64,000 bases of DNA from assembly GCF_021654775.1 (NCBI RefSeq), contig NZ_AP025343.1, forward strand, positions 4,927,501 to 4,991,500, read 5' to 3'. Every line of letters begins with the position of its first letter. The first letter of the stretch is position 1. The stretch comes from Paenibacillus azoreducens (GTDB taxonomy: Bacteria > Bacillota > Bacilli > Paenibacillales > Paenibacillaceae). A program made the translations under genes and the position numbers. The notes under the pieces were generated by a model. It did not search any database. It was not told the origin of the DNA and saw only the letters and a program-made list of their open reading frames with translations. Shown here piece by piece: positions 16,018 through 26,600 of the stretch.

Positions 16018-16935
16018 TTATATCTCCGGCAAAAACACTTTGACCGGAGCGATCGCTCCCGTTTCTTCCTGTTTCTCGAAGATTCCCAAAAAAACGCCTG
16101 CGCTATTATACAGCCGGATATGACCCGCAGTCTTGACCTCCGGCGACACCGCCCTGCCTGAAAGCCTTTGGCCCTGAAGAGCCGCAGCCGCTTTGTCATC
16201 CGCTACGGTATGGGCCGGCAGATGCCTGATGGCGTGATCCACCTTGATTAGACGGCTTTGCAATTCACCGGCCTGCATGAGCCGTTCGATCTCTTCCAGC
16301 GACAGGCAGTCCGCAGACGTTATGCCGGCAGACATCGTGCGGGTCAGCTTAACCATGGTCGCCGGAAGCCCGAGGGCACGTCCGATATCCACGCACAGCG
16401 TTCGGATATATGTCCCTTTGGAGCAAAGCGCTCTAAAGGATATATCCAAGAACGGGCCGTTTCGTTTCAAATCTTTCATTTCGATTTCATATATCGTGAC
16501 TTCACGGCTTTTGCGCTCTACCGTTTTGCCTTCACGCGCAAGTTCATACAGCCGTTTGCCATCGACTTTAACTGCAGAATACATGGGAGGAACCTGGGAA
16601 ATAGTGCCTACAAACGACTTGAGGACTTTTTCAGCCTCCTCAGACGTAACCGAGACATAATCCACCTGCTCGATAACACTGCCTGTAAGATCTTCCGTAT
16701 CTGTAGCCATTCCAAGCCGCAGCGTCGCTTCATATTCCTTGGGCAGTTCCTGCATATACTCTACGACTCGTGTCGCTCTGCCAAGACAAAGCGGCAGCAC
16801 GCCTGTCACTTCCGGGTCCAGCGTACCCGTGTGGCCAATGCGCTTCATTTTCAAAATCCGGCGCGTTCTGGCGACGACATCATGCGAAGTCATTCCTGCC
16901 GGTTTATCGACGGCCAAAACTCCCTCAAGACTCAT
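16018..16935 (-). CDS. truB: tRNA pseudouridine-55 synthase TruB
   Basis: A 305-residue pseudouridine synthase modifying U55 in the tRNA T-loop. The catalytic Asp40 lies in HTGTLDPEVTG; VPPMYSAVKVDGKRLYELAR and CSKGTYIRTL are further family motifs, followed by a PUA-like C-terminal region. The ATG overlaps the nrnA stop by 4 bp, indicating coupling. Confidence 0.96.
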   Translation of the reverse strand: MSLEGVLAVDKPAGMTSHDVVARTRRILKMKRIGHTGTLDPEVTGVLPLCLGRATRVVEYMQELPKEYEATLRLGMATDTEDLTGSVIEQVDYVSVTSEEAEKVLKSFVGTISQVPPMYSAVKVDGKRLYELAREGKTVERKSREVTIYEIEMKDLKRNGPFLDISFRALCSKGTYIRTLCVDIGRALGLPATMVKLTRTMSAGITSADCLSLEEIERLMQAGELQSRLIKVDHAIRHLPAHTVADDKAAAALQGQRLSGRAVSPEVKTAGHIRLYNSAGVFLGIFEKQEETGAIAPVKVFLPEI

Positions 16936-17909
16936 AAATATGATTTCACCCGCTCTACTACCTGCTCAATGATGGATTCCAAAGAACCCTCCACGCGGCA
17001 TCCCGCCGCACGAACATGCCCGCCGCCGCCAAAGCTTTGCGCAAGGGCCGCCACGTCGACTTTACCTGCTGAACGAAGGCTCACTTTCACCGCATTGTCA
17101 TGGATAACTTTAAATAAAATGCCGACTTCCACCCCATGAATGTTGCGAGGATAGTTGACGATTCCTTCGAGATCCTCATTGGCTGCTCCGGTTTCCTGCA
17201 TATGCTCCGGTGTAACGTATACCCAGCAAATTTTGCCGTCAGGCGTCATTTCAAGCGTGTTCAGCGCCTTGACAAGCACCTTCATTTGCGGCAGTGTCAT
17301 CGCTTCAAGCAGATTCTCGGATAATTCCGGGCCGTTGACGCCATATCCCAGCAGTTCGGAGGCAATTCGCATCACTTTCGGCGAGGTATTGGAATAACGG
17401 AAGCCGCCGGTATCCGTCAGCAGTCCGGTATATATCGCCGAAGCGATATCGGTCGTCCACTCGAAGTCAAAGCGATGGATCAGATCATACAAAATTTCGG
17501 CGGTTGCAGCAGCTTCCGGCTGAATCAGCGCAACGTTCCCGTAACGGTTGTTGGTTGGATGATGATCGATATTGAGAATGAAAGCACCCTCTTCAAAATA
17601 GCGGGATGTCTGCCCGACTCTGCCGAAATCAGCGCAATCCACACATATCACATGCTTAAAGGTGCGGTCAAGCGGCGTTTGTTCCATATTGACAATCCGG
17701 TCGGACAAAAGCAAAAAACGCATCCGTTCCGGAATCGGGCCTTCATTGATCAAAGTGAATTTTTTGCCCAGACATGAGAGAAGCCAGCCCACGGCTACGG
17801 TGGAACTGACTGCATCTCCATCTGGCTGAATATGCGACACTACTAGAAAATCATCATGCTTTTGCAGAAACTCTTTCGCCTGCTCAAGCAACTGTTCATA
17901 GGTCTGCAT
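16932..17909 (-). CDS. nrnA: Bifunctional oligoribonuclease / PAP phosphatase NrnA
   Basis: A 325-residue DHH/DHHA1 phosphoesterase that degrades nano-RNAs and dephosphorylates 3'-phosphoadenosine-5'-phosphate. Visible are SHIQPDGDAVSS, CVDCADFGRVG, the NIDHHPTN motif and the DHHA1 end FGGGGHVRAAGC. It sits between rbfA and truB, where B. subtilis has no nrnA (its copy lies elsewhere); this placement is seen in many other Gram-positives. AAGGAGACGGC precedes the ATG. Confidence 0.94.
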   Translation of the reverse strand: MQTYEQLLEQAKEFLQKHDDFLVVSHIQPDGDAVSSTVAVGWLLSCLGKKFTLINEGPIPERMRFLLLSDRIVNMEQTPLDRTFKHVICVDCADFGRVGQTSRYFEEGAFILNIDHHPTNNRYGNVALIQPEAAATAEILYDLIHRFDFEWTTDIASAIYTGLLTDTGGFRYSNTSPKVMRIASELLGYGVNGPELSENLLEAMTLPQMKVLVKALNTLEMTPDGKICWVYVTPEHMQETGAANEDLEGIVNYPRNIHGVEVGILFKVIHDNAVKVSLRSAGKVDVAALAQSFGGGGHVRAAGCRVEGSLESIIEQVVERVKSYL

Positions 17910-17932
17910 TGCCGTCTCCTTTAAAACTGGAT

Positions 17933-18286
17933 TTAGTTCGTATCGTTTTTGCTTATCTCGCCGAGCAGCTTTTCGATATGGCTGCCATAAGCAATGGATT
18001 CATCGAACTTAAAAATCAGCTCGGGTATGTGGCGAAGCCGGATCCGCTTGCCAAGCTCCGAACGGAGAAAGCCGTTTGCTTTCTCCAGAGCTTTCAGCGA
18101 ATTCGCCTTCTGTTCTTCGTCTCCAAGCACGCTGAGATAAATTTTGGCTTGGGATAGATCATTCGTTACATCCACGCCGGTTACCGTCAGGAAACCGATG
18201 CGCGGGTCCTTAAGTTCACTCTGGATGAGTTGGCTCAGTTCCTTTTTGATCTGTTCGCCGACCCGCCCAACACGTATTTTGGCCAT
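17933..18286 (-). CDS. rbfA: 30S ribosome-binding factor A
   Basis: A 117-residue KH-like ribosome maturation factor assisting 16S rRNA 5'-end processing. Family features: [14 protein letters not shown] near the N-terminus, [27 protein letters not shown], and [18 protein letters not shown] at the C-terminus. AGAGGTGAGCAGGC precedes the ATG. It follows infB directly; the ylxP gene found between them in B. subtilis is absent. Confidence 0.96.
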   Translation of the reverse strand: MAKIRVGRVGEQIKKELSQLIQSELKDPRIGFLTVTGVDVTNDLSQAKIYLSVLGDEEQKANSLKALEKANGFLRSELGKRIRLRHIPELIFKFDESIAYGSHIEKLLGEISKNDTN

Positions 18287-18304
18287 GCCTGCTCACCTCT
18301 TTAC

Positions 18305-20932
18305 TTACTTGCGCTCGACGGCCTCCATGATGAATGCCTCGATGATGTCGCCCTCTTTAAGGTCATTATAACCTTCAATGGTGATCCCGCATTCATATCC
18401 TTGGGCAACTTCTTTGGCTTCATCTTTGTAGCGTTTGAGCGTATCGATTTTGCCTTCGTGAATAACAATGCCTTCCCGGATCAAACGCACTTCCGCATTC
18501 CGCGCGATTTTGCCCTGCGTAACCATGCAACCGGCAATCGTGCCCACTTTGCTGATTTTAAACAGGTTGCGGACCTCGGCATGACCGATGACCACTTCTT
18601 TATATTCAGGATCCAGCATTCCCTTCATAGCCTGTTCAATTTCTTCAATCGCTTTGTAAATGACGCGGTGCAGACGGATGTCAACCTTCTCTTGTTCCGC
18701 CGTTGCCCCGGCTTGCGGATCCGGACGAACGTTAAAGCCGATGACGATCGCGTTCGAAGCTGCAGCCAAAATGATATCGGATTCCGTGATAGCGCCAGCG
18801 CCGCTGTGGATGATTTTTACGCGTACGCCTTCCACTTCGATTTTGGCCAGGGAACCTTTCAGCGCTTCAACCGAACCTTGAACGTCGCCTTTGATAATGA
18901 CATTCAGATCCTTGATTTCTCCGTCTTTGATATGTTGGAACAGATCATCCAACGTAACGCGAACGTTGCTGCCGAGATCGGACTGGCGCTGGGTGATGGC
19001 CCGTTTTTCAGCGATCGAACGCGCTTTGCGCTCGTCTTCAAATACCATAAGCGGATCTCCCGCCAATGGAACTTCAGTCAAACCGGTAATTTCAACCGGA
19101 GTGGAAGGTCCTGCTTCTTTCAGGCGGCGTCCTTTGTCGTTCACCATGGCGCGAACGCGTCCAAAACAGTTGCCTGCAACGAAAGCATCGCCGACTTTAA
19201 GAGTGCCATGTTGAACAAGGACACGTGCAACCGGACCGCGGCCTTTATCCAGCTCGGCTTCAATAACCGCGCCGCGCGCGCGTTTATCCGGATTTGCTTT
19301 ATATTCGTTCACTTCGGCAACCAGCAGGATCATTTCGAGCAGATCTTCCAGGCCGATTTTTTGCTTCGCCGAAACGTTGACAAAAATCGTATCCCCGCCC
19401 CATTCTTCAGGAACCAGGCCGTATTCGGTCAGCTCTTGCTTCACCCGGTCCGGATTGGCCGCCGGCTTGTCGATTTTATTTACAGCTACGATAATCGGCA
19501 GTTCCGCCGCCTTCGCATGGTTGATTGCTTCTACTGTTTGCGGCATTACGCCGTCATCTGCCGCAACAACGATAATGGTAATATCCGTAATCTGTGCACC
19601 GCGTGCGCGCATTGCCGTAAAAGCTTCGTGGCCCGGGGTATCCAGGAACGTAATCTTCTTGTTATTGATTTCAACTTGGTAAGCACCGATATGCTGCGTG
19701 ATGCCGCCCGCTTCTCCGCCGGTTACATTCGTGGAGCGAATGGCGTCGAGCAAAGTCGTTTTACCGTGGTCAACGTGACCCATGATCGTAACCACCGGCG
19801 GACGTGTTCTCAGATCCGCCGGATCATCGTTTTCCTCGGTGTTCTCGAAGCGGTCGTCTTCAACAACGATCTTCACTTCAACCTCAACGCCGAACTCTCC
19901 GGCAAGAAGGAGAATGGTATCGATATCAAGCTCTTGGTTAATCGTAGCCATAACGCCCATCAATATCAGCTTTTTGATAACCTCGGAAGCGTCTTTATGA
20001 AGCAGTTTGGCCGTTTCGCCTACGGTCATATTGCCGCGGACGATGATTTTCTTCGGCGTGTTGTCGATTTTCTCGCGCGGTGGCTGATTCTGCTGCTGTC
20101 TGCCTCTGTTGTTCTTGCCGCCGCGGTTGTTCCGGTTAAAAGAACCGGATTTATTGTTGCCGTCTTCAAACCGTCTGGAATTTCCGCCCTTGCCGCGGTT
20201 CTGGTTCTGGCCTTGATTGCGGTTGCCGCCGCGGTTGTCATTTTGTCTGGAGAAGTTATCGCTCGAGCCGCCTTCTTGGGAAGGACGGGATCCCGACTGC
20301 TGCGGACGACCTCCGGATTGCTGTGGACGGCCTTGGTTCGTACGCTGTCCACCGGATTGTTGTCCGCCGGGACCGCGGTTTGCTCCTCCCTGATTCGCTC
20401 CTTGCGGTCGTCCGCCTTGGGAAGATCCCTGATTGCGGTTGCCCGCATTTGGGCCTGCGTTTTGGCTGCGCCCGCCTGTTCCGTTATGCTGTCCTTGCGG
20501 CCGGCCGTTTGACTGTCCGCCTTGACCGGAATAATTTCTGCGGGAATCTTGCCCGCCTTGGGTTCGCTGGGAACTGTTTTGTGTGGTTTGATTCGATTTA
20601 TTATTCATACTTACCTGCTTTTCCTGTTGTTTTTGGCCTTGGCCGGTTTGCCGGCTGCCTTGATTTTTCTCCGTCCGACTATCGTTTTTTACAGAAGATG
20701 TATTAGCTGTCGTTTGTAATTCCCCGCTTTCTCTTTTCGCAGCGGCATTCGATTTGATATCTCGAAAAAATTGTTCCACTTTTGAGACCGTATCATTCTC
20801 CATCACGCTCATATGATTATTGACGGGAATGTTCAATCGTTTCAAAATGGTAATAATTTCTTTGCTGCTCATATTTAATGATTTTGCATATTCGTATACA
20901 CGCAGTTTGTCTTTACTGTCTTGTTTACTCAA
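18305..20932 (-). CDS. infB: Translation initiation factor IF-2
   Basis: An 875-residue GTPase that delivers initiator fMet-tRNA. Order: N-terminal IF2N subdomain (about 5-58), a 220-residue Gly/Asn/Gln/Arg-rich low-complexity linker (62-288), a second IF2N (about 295-345), then the G domain (GHVDHGKT 385-392, DTPGHE, NKID) and C-terminal domains. The TTG start follows GGAGGTGGAGTATA inside ylxQ (8-bp overlap). An internal ATG at codon 109 is preceded by AGCAGGTAAGT and might start a shorter isoform. Confidence 0.97.
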   Translation of the reverse strand: MSKQDSKDKLRVYEYAKSLNMSSKEIITILKRLNIPVNNHMSVMENDTVSKVEQFFRDIKSNAAAKRESGELQTTANTSSVKNDSRTEKNQGSRQTGQGQKQQEKQVSMNNKSNQTTQNSSQRTQGGQDSRRNYSGQGGQSNGRPQGQHNGTGGRSQNAGPNAGNRNQGSSQGGRPQGANQGGANRGPGGQQSGGQRTNQGRPQQSGGRPQQSGSRPSQEGGSSDNFSRQNDNRGGNRNQGQNQNRGKGGNSRRFEDGNNKSGSFNRNNRGGKNNRGRQQQNQPPREKIDNTPKKIIVRGNMTVGETAKLLHKDASEVIKKLILMGVMATINQELDIDTILLLAGEFGVEVEVKIVVEDDRFENTEENDDPADLRTRPPVVTIMGHVDHGKTTLLDAIRSTNVTGGEAGGITQHIGAYQVEINNKKITFLDTPGHEAFTAMRARGAQITDITIIVVAADDGVMPQTVEAINHAKAAELPIIVAVNKIDKPAANPDRVKQELTEYGLVPEEWGGDTIFVNVSAKQKIGLEDLLEMILLVAEVNEYKANPDKRARGAVIEAELDKGRGPVARVLVQHGTLKVGDAFVAGNCFGRVRAMVNDKGRRLKEAGPSTPVEITGLTEVPLAGDPLMVFEDERKARSIAEKRAITQRQSDLGSNVRVTLDDLFQHIKDGEIKDLNVIIKGDVQGSVEALKGSLAKIEVEGVRVKIIHSGAGAITESDIILAAASNAIVIGFNVRPDPQAGATAEQEKVDIRLHRVIYKAIEEIEQAMKGMLDPEYKEVVIGHAEVRNLFKISKVGTIAGCMVTQGKIARNAEVRLIREGIVIHEGKIDTLKRYKDEAKEVAQGYECGITIEGYNDLKEGDIIEAFIMEAVERK

Positions 20933-21248
20933 TATACTCCACCTCCGACATTATCTCCAGACTTTTGGAGATCATTTCTGCGAATCCTTGATCCGTAATT
21001 GCGAGCACAACTCTTTCGGGTTTACCGATGCTTGTGCCCAAACGTTCGCGGTCAAATCCGATCACCAGAGGGATGTTGTACGTTCCGCATTTATCGCGGA
21101 ACTTTTTCTGTGTATTTGCTGAGGCGTCTCCCGCAAGGATAACAAGCTTTGCTTCTGAAGACCGTATCGCTTTCAGCACAATCTCGTCACCGGTCAGCAC
21201 CTTCCCTGCACGCATGGCAAGACCCAGACGGGAAAAGAATTTATTCAT
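20925..21248 (-). CDS. ylxQ: L7Ae-family RNA-binding protein YlxQ
   Basis: A 107-residue member of the L7Ae/L30e/YlxQ family (kink-turn RNA binders). Typical features are [15 protein letters not shown] near the N-terminus, [11 protein letters not shown] and [19 protein letters not shown]. The exact RNA target is not established for most members. It overlaps rnpM and infB by 8 bp each, so translation of the trio is probably coupled. Confidence 0.93.
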   Translation of the reverse strand: MNKFFSRLGLAMRAGKVLTGDEIVLKAIRSSEAKLVILAGDASANTQKKFRDKCGTYNIPLVIGFDRERLGTSIGKPERVVLAITDQGFAEMISKSLEIMSEVEYIE

Positions 21249-21549
21249 TGTCCAACCTTTCTTTACCCGCTAAAAATTCATCCTCCACCGAGATAAAATC
21301 CTCGGCCAGCTGCTCATAAATTTCCGGTTTGACATGATGCTTGAGGGCGCGATCCAATGATTTGTTTTTTTGTGCCAGCTTGAAACAGGAAACTTTACCG
21401 CACAGGTAAGCCCCCCGGCCCGACTTCTTGCCGGTCAGGTCGATCAGCACCTCGTCATCAGGCGTTTTCACAATGCGGATCAGTTCTTTTTTCGGCATCA
21501 TTTCCTGGCACGCCACGCATTTGCGCAAGGGCACTTTTCTTTGCTTCAT
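21241..21549 (-). CDS. rnpM: RNase P modulator RnpM (YlxR)
   Basis: A 102-residue DUF448 protein. Conserved features: RKCVACQEMMPKKELIRI, GRGAYLCGKVSCF and a lysine/histidine-rich helix. The family member YlxR of B. subtilis has been reported to bind the RNase P RNA and modulate its activity; here that is carried over by homology. It lies between nusA and ylxQ as usual. Confidence 0.93.
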   Translation of the reverse strand: MKQRKVPLRKCVACQEMMPKKELIRIVKTPDDEVLIDLTGKKSGRGAYLCGKVSCFKLAQKNKSLDRALKHHVKPEIYEQLAEDFISVEDEFLAGKERLDNE

Positions 21550-21577
21550 TATGGCACCGACCCCCGTCTATCAGAGT

Positions 21578-22675
21578 TTAATCGACGGACACGGAATCCT
21601 GATGCATCTCAGCCGAAGAAGTTTTCGGTCTGCCGAATTCCTGTTCCGCCTGACTTTCGCTTTTGATGTCGATTTTCCAGCCTGTCAGCTTGGCCGCAAG
21701 CCGCGCGTTTTGGCCCTTAATGCCAATCGCCAGGGACAGCTGGTAGTCAGGCACGATCACGCGTGCCATTTTTTCTTCTTCAAACACGATCACTTCGAGA
21801 ACTTTGGAAGGACTCAAGGCGTTAGCCACATATTCCTCAACCTGTTCCGAGTAGCGAACGATGTCAATTTTTTCTCCGCGCAGCTCATTGACAATGGTCT
21901 GCACACGCAAACCCTTAGGCCCCACGCAGGAACCGACAGGATCCACTTCCGGATTGCGGGAATACACCGCGATTTTGGAACGGAACCCAGCTTCGCGGGC
22001 TACGGAACGGATTTCAACCACGCCGTCGAAAATTTCCGGCACTTCAAGCTCGAACAGACGCTTCAAGAGCCCCGGATGCGTGCGGGACAGCAGGATTTGC
22101 GGACCCTTCGTCGTATTTTCAACCTTGGTGATATACGCTTTAATCCGGTCGCCATGCTTGAATTTTTCATTCGGCATCAATTCGCTGAGCGGAAGCACGG
22201 CTTCGATTTTGCCGAGATCCACATAGAAATTGCGCAGATCCTGACGCTGAACGGTACCTGTTACGATATCTTCCTCTTTATCGATAAAGGCGTTGTAGAT
22301 TAGTCCTCTTTCCGCTTCGCGGATGCGCTGTGTTACGACTTGCTTCGCCGTTTGTGCGGCGATGCGGCCGAAATCGCGTGGCGTCACTTCAATCTCGGCG
22401 ATATCGTCGATCTGGAAGTGCGGATTGATCTCCCTTGCCGCCGGCAAGGAAATTTCAGTGCGCGGATCCAGAACCTCTTCCACAACCAGTTTGCGCGCAT
22501 ATACCTTAATAACCCCCGAATTACGGTTCATATCGACGCGCACATTTTGTGCTGTATTAAAATTACGTTTGTAGCTGGAGATCAGCGCGGCCTCAATGGC
22601 CTCGAACAAAATATCCTTGCTAATCCCTTTCTCTCTTTCCAGTTCGTTCATTGCCTCAATAAAATCCATACTCAT
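21578..22675 (-). CDS. nusA: Transcription termination/antitermination factor NusA
   Basis: 365 residues from ATG 22673-22675 ([20 protein letters not shown]), which aligns with NusA N-termini; AAAGGGGGA lies 12 nt upstream, rather far. The frame stays open upstream for roughly 60 codons (to about 22850), but that part does not look like NusA. Domains: N-terminal RNAP-binding, S1 (about 135-200), KH1 ([13 protein letters not shown]) and KH2 ([14 protein letters not shown]), short acidic tail. It modulates pausing and termination. Coupled with rimP upstream. Confidence 0.96.
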   Translation of the reverse strand: MSMDFIEAMNELEREKGISKDILFEAIEAALISSYKRNFNTAQNVRVDMNRNSGVIKVYARKLVVEEVLDPRTEISLPAAREINPHFQIDDIAEIEVTPRDFGRIAAQTAKQVVTQRIREAERGLIYNAFIDKEEDIVTGTVQRQDLRNFYVDLGKIEAVLPLSELMPNEKFKHGDRIKAYITKVENTTKGPQILLSRTHPGLLKRLFELEVPEIFDGVVEIRSVAREAGFRSKIAVYSRNPEVDPVGSCVGPKGLRVQTIVNELRGEKIDIVRYSEQVEEYVANALSPSKVLEVIVFEEEKMARVIVPDYQLSLAIGIKGQNARLAAKLTGWKIDIKSESQAEQEFGRPKTSSAEMHQDSVSVD

Positions 22676-22924
22676 TGGAAATCGATTCCCCCTTTCATCA
22701 CATGCACTAAAGGCGTAGACGGCTTTGCCGTCTTTAACAGGTGAAGCTTGCATTTCGCGACATAAATCCAGAAATTCGTACTCGGTGCCCAGTCTTATCA
22801 ATTCCTGGATTTTAAGAAAAACGTCTATCGACGTAATCTCTCTGAAGACAGACCGCGTCTAGATGAAGCTTTTCTTGCGATTATAGAATTGTTCAGCGTA
22901 AGAAAACTTATATATTCTATAATC
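22676..22924. other. Spacer between rimP and nusA with repeat-like features
   Basis: About 249 bp. It begins, right at the rimP stop, with a 10-bp inverted repeat (22879-22888 / 22915-22924, GATTATAGAA and TTCTATAATC). The right edge CTTATATATTCTATAATCT followed by a run of A is matched at 37388-37413 beside repeat family 1 copy C. Across the rest the nusA frame is open on the minus strand for about 60 codons before NusA homology starts. I see no separate gene. Confidence 0.5.
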
Positions 22925-23386
22925 TTAAAAAATAATGGCCAGTCGAGCACTGGCAACTTTCGCATACGGTACGGTATATTGCTTCTTTCCCGCAGAGATG
23001 ACAAGCTCATCATTCTCAAAAGACAGAAGCCGGCCTTCAAATTCTTTCAGGCCATCAATCGCTTCGTACACGGTAACAAACACATCTTTGCCGACGGCTT
23101 TGGCAACATCTTCGCTTTTTTTCAGCGGACGTTCGGCTCCAGGGGAAGATACCTCCAGAAAATAAGCGGTTGGAATCGGATCATTCTCATCCAGCTTCTG
23201 GCTTAGGTATTCACTGATCATGCCGCAATCGTCAATGTCGATACCGCCCTCCTTGTCGACGTACACGCGCAGGAAATAGTTGCTGCCTTCCTTCACGTAT
23301 TCCACGTCAACAAGCTCAAAGTTATGCTCATCCAGAAAGGTGTGGACCATTTCTTCAACAATTCCCTTGATCTTCGGTGTGCTCAA
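22925..23386 (-). CDS. rimP: Ribosome maturation factor RimP
   Basis: A 153-residue RimP/YlxS protein needed for 30S subunit maturation. Characteristic are FELVDVEYVKEG, LRVYVDKEGGIDIDDC, VSSPGAERPLKK and a C-terminal Sm-like domain ending in ARLAIIF. The TTG start follows GGAGGTAATAATCT (9-nt spacing). It is the first gene of the nusA-infB operon. Confidence 0.95.
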   Translation of the reverse strand: MSTPKIKGIVEEMVHTFLDEHNFELVDVEYVKEGSNYFLRVYVDKEGGIDIDDCGMISEYLSQKLDENDPIPTAYFLEVSSPGAERPLKKSEDVAKAVGKDVFVTVYEAIDGLKEFEGRLLSFENDELVISAGKKQYTVPYAKVASARLAIIF

Positions 23387-23431
23387 AGATTATTACCTCC
23401 AAGACTTTCAATATCCTATATACCAAAGAGT

Positions 23432-23455
23432 AAAGAGTGGGTCGCCCCACTCTTT
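23432..23455. promoter_or_regulatory. Strong hairpin in the rimP leader
   Basis: 10-bp perfect stem AAAGAGTGGG/CCCACTCTTT with a 4-nt loop, about 30 nt after the predicted transcription start. In the direction of transcription it is followed by ACTCTTTGG rather than a pure T run, so it may act as a weak attenuator, a 5' stabiliser or a barrier for readthrough from polC. Confidence 0.5.
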
Positions 23456-23489
23456 AAACAACGGTTTTATCTCCATGATTGCCAAAAAA

Positions 23490-23518
23490 ATTATAACATA
23501 GTCTGGCAGCACTGACAA
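23490..23518 (-). promoter_or_regulatory. SigA promoter of the rimP-nusA-infB operon
   Basis: Minus-strand TTGTCA (23513-23518), 17-bp spacer, TATAAT (23490-23495), followed by a T run. It is the best SigA match I found in the window, about 105 nt before the rimP start. Confidence 0.8.
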
Positions 23519-23607
23519 GTATCTCTCCTTGACTCCCGCCAAGCTGCAGCAAGGCGTCCACGATTTAAGCGGATTGTCAAGTCCGGATAATCATCCATTC
23601 ATTGTCT

Positions 23608-26600
23608 TTAGAATAAAGATAACTGGTTGCTTTCCGGAAGGCCGCGGAAGCAGCCCATTTGTGTCAGCAGTTCAATAATCGACTTACTCGCTTTGGACTT
23701 CTGTTGGAAATCCTCGATCGACAGGAATTCCCCCTGTTCGCGGGCGGCCGCAATGTTGCGCGCCGCGTTTTCCCCGATCCCCTGCATCGCCGAAAACGGA
23801 GGAATCAAGGAATCTTCATCAACGATAAATCGGGTTGCCTCCGAGCGGTATAGATCCAGGTTCTTGAAGCTGAAGCCGCGTGCGGTCATTTCAAGCGCCA
23901 TTTCCAGCACCGAAAGCATGCTTTTCTCTTTGGTGGTAGCTTGGAATCCCTTCTGCTCGATTTCTTCAATCTGGCGGTAAATCGCATCGTAACCCTGGCA
24001 GCAAAGTTCGATATCAAAATCCTCGGCGCGAACCGAGAAATAGGTCGCATAATAATGGATCGGATAATACAGTTTGAAAAATGCCGTCCGCACCGCTGAA
24101 ATAACATATGCGGCAGCGTGTGCTTTCGGGAACATGTACTGGATCTTCAGGCATGAATCAATGTACCATTGCGGCACTTTGCATTTTTTCATCTCCTCGA
24201 TCCATTCCGGCGTCAGCCCCTTGCCCTTCCGCACGCTTTCCGTAATTTTAAAGGCCAGACTGGCATCCATTCCCGCTTTGTAAATCAGAAAGAGCATAAT
24301 ATCATCACGACAACCGATTACCGTTTTGATGTTGCAGGTTCCGTTTTTGATCAGTTCCTGAGCGTTGCCCAGCCAAACTCCCGTTCCGTGGGACAAACCC
24401 GATATTTGCAGCAAATCGGCAAAAGAAGAAGGTTTCGATTCGATCAGCATCTGGCGGACGAACTTCGTCCCCATCTCCGGCACGCCGTATGTGGCGACCG
24501 GAGTCCTGATCTGCTCGGGCGTCACTCCGAGCGCCTCGGTCGAGTTAAACATGCTCATCACTTTCGGGTCATTCATTGGAATGGTGGTCGGATCGACCCC
24601 CGTCAAGTCCTGCAGCATCCGCATCATCGTCGGATCATCATGCCCCAGAATATCGAGTTTGAGCAAGTTCGCATCGAAAGCGTGATAATCGAAGTGGGTC
24701 GTCTTCCATTCCGCGCTGGTATCATCCGCCGGATACTGGACAGGAGTAATATCCTCAACCTCCATGTAATCCGGAACGACGACGATACCACCTGGATGCT
24801 GGCCCGTGCTGCGTTTAACGCCTGTACAGCCTGCAGCCAGGCGGCTCAGCTCGGCTCCGCGCCATTTCTTATGGTGGTCTTCTTCATACTTTTTCGCATA
24901 ACCAAAGGCCGTTTTCTCGGCTACCGTACCGATCGTTCCGGCACGGAACACGCATTTCTCGCCGAATATCTCCTTAGTATAGTTATGAGCATGAGGCTGA
25001 TATTCACCCGAAAAGTTAAGGTCGATATCGGGAACCTTGTCGCCCTTAAAGCCGAGGAAGGTCTCAAATGGAATATCCTGGCCTTCCCCCTTTAGATGGC
25101 CTCCGCATTTCGGACAGGTTTTGTCTGGAAGGTCAAATCCGCTCGGTACGCTGCCGTCAAGGAACCACTCGCTGTACTTGCAATCCTCGTTCTTGCATAT
25201 ATAATGCGCCGGGAGCGGGTTAACTTCGGAAATGCCGAGGAACGTAGCAACGACAGAGGAGCCGACGGAACCACGGGAACCGACCAGATAACCGTCTCGA
25301 TTCGATTTCTTAACCAAACGTTCCGAGATCAGGTAGTTGGCCGAGAAGCCGTATTTAATAATCGGTTCAAGCTCTTTTTCCAGACGTGCAACAACCACCT
25401 CCGGCAGCTCTTCCCCATAAATCGATCTTGCCGTTTCATAGCAGGTATTGCGGATTTCTTCATCCGCGCCTTCGATAATCGGCGTAAATAGCTTGTCAGG
25501 GAACAATTCCAGCTCTTCAAAACGATCAGCCAGATCATTGGTATTCTTGACCACGACCTCCATGGCCTTCTCCTTGCCCAGGAACTCAAATTCTTCCAGC
25601 ATTTCATCTGTTGTACGCAAATGGGCATCCGGTTTACGGATATCCTTCAGCGGACTGAATCCGGTAATGCCATGGATCGTAATATCACGGAACAGCTTGT
25701 CCCCCGGATTAAGGTAGTGCACATTGCCTGTTGCAATGACAGGCTTGTTCAGCTTCTCGCCTATATCGCAGATCGTTTTGATGGCCGCCTTCAGCTCTGT
25801 CGGGCTGCCTACCAATCCTTTGTCCACCAGATGCATGTACATGGTCAGCGGCTGGATTTCAAGAATATCGTAGAATTGAGCCACTTCAATGGCTTCCTCT
25901 ACCGTCTTGTTCAGCACCGTTTCAAAAAACTCGCCTTTCTCACAGCCGGATATAATGAGGAGACCTTCCCGCATTTCCTCCAGCTTGGATTTCGGAAGGC
26001 AAGGTACCCGCTTAAAGTATTCGGTATGGGACATCGAAATAAGTTTAAATAAGTTCTTCTTGCCCGTCATATTCAACGCGTAAATACCGCAGTGAAATGG
26101 ACGGGTGTTGGACAAGTCCGTGCCGACATAATCATTCAGACGGTCGAGCATGGTCAGTCCCTTGATTTTCTCAGCATCAGCCAAAAGGCCGTTCAAAATG
26201 CCGGCCAGCGCAATGGTATCATCAATGGCCCGGTGATGGCTTTCCAGCAGCACCTTGTATTTATCTGCCAGGGTATTCAGCCGGTGATTCTTCATGGTCG
26301 GATGAAGCAAACGGGCCAGCTCCAGCGTATCCAAGGCCGGATTGTCCAGCTGCGGCATACCGTACTCTTTCAGGGAAGCTTGAATGAAGCCAACGTCAAA
26401 ACGTGCGTTATGGGCCACAAGAATGCCGTCGCCTACAAACTTAACGAATTCCTTCAGAACCGGTTCCAGATCAGGCGCATCCTTGACCATCTCATCCGTA
26501 ATATTGGTCAGCTGCTGGATATGATACGGGATCTTTTCATGCGGATTGACGAAGGTGGCATACCTGCCGATTTCCTGTCCTTCATGCATTTTGACGGCGG

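Noticed and set aside
18230-20512. A 760-codon open frame on the plus strand opposite infB
   Set aside because: It mirrors the low-complexity codons of the infB linker and its conserved GTPase domain; no ribosome binding site or recognisable domain.
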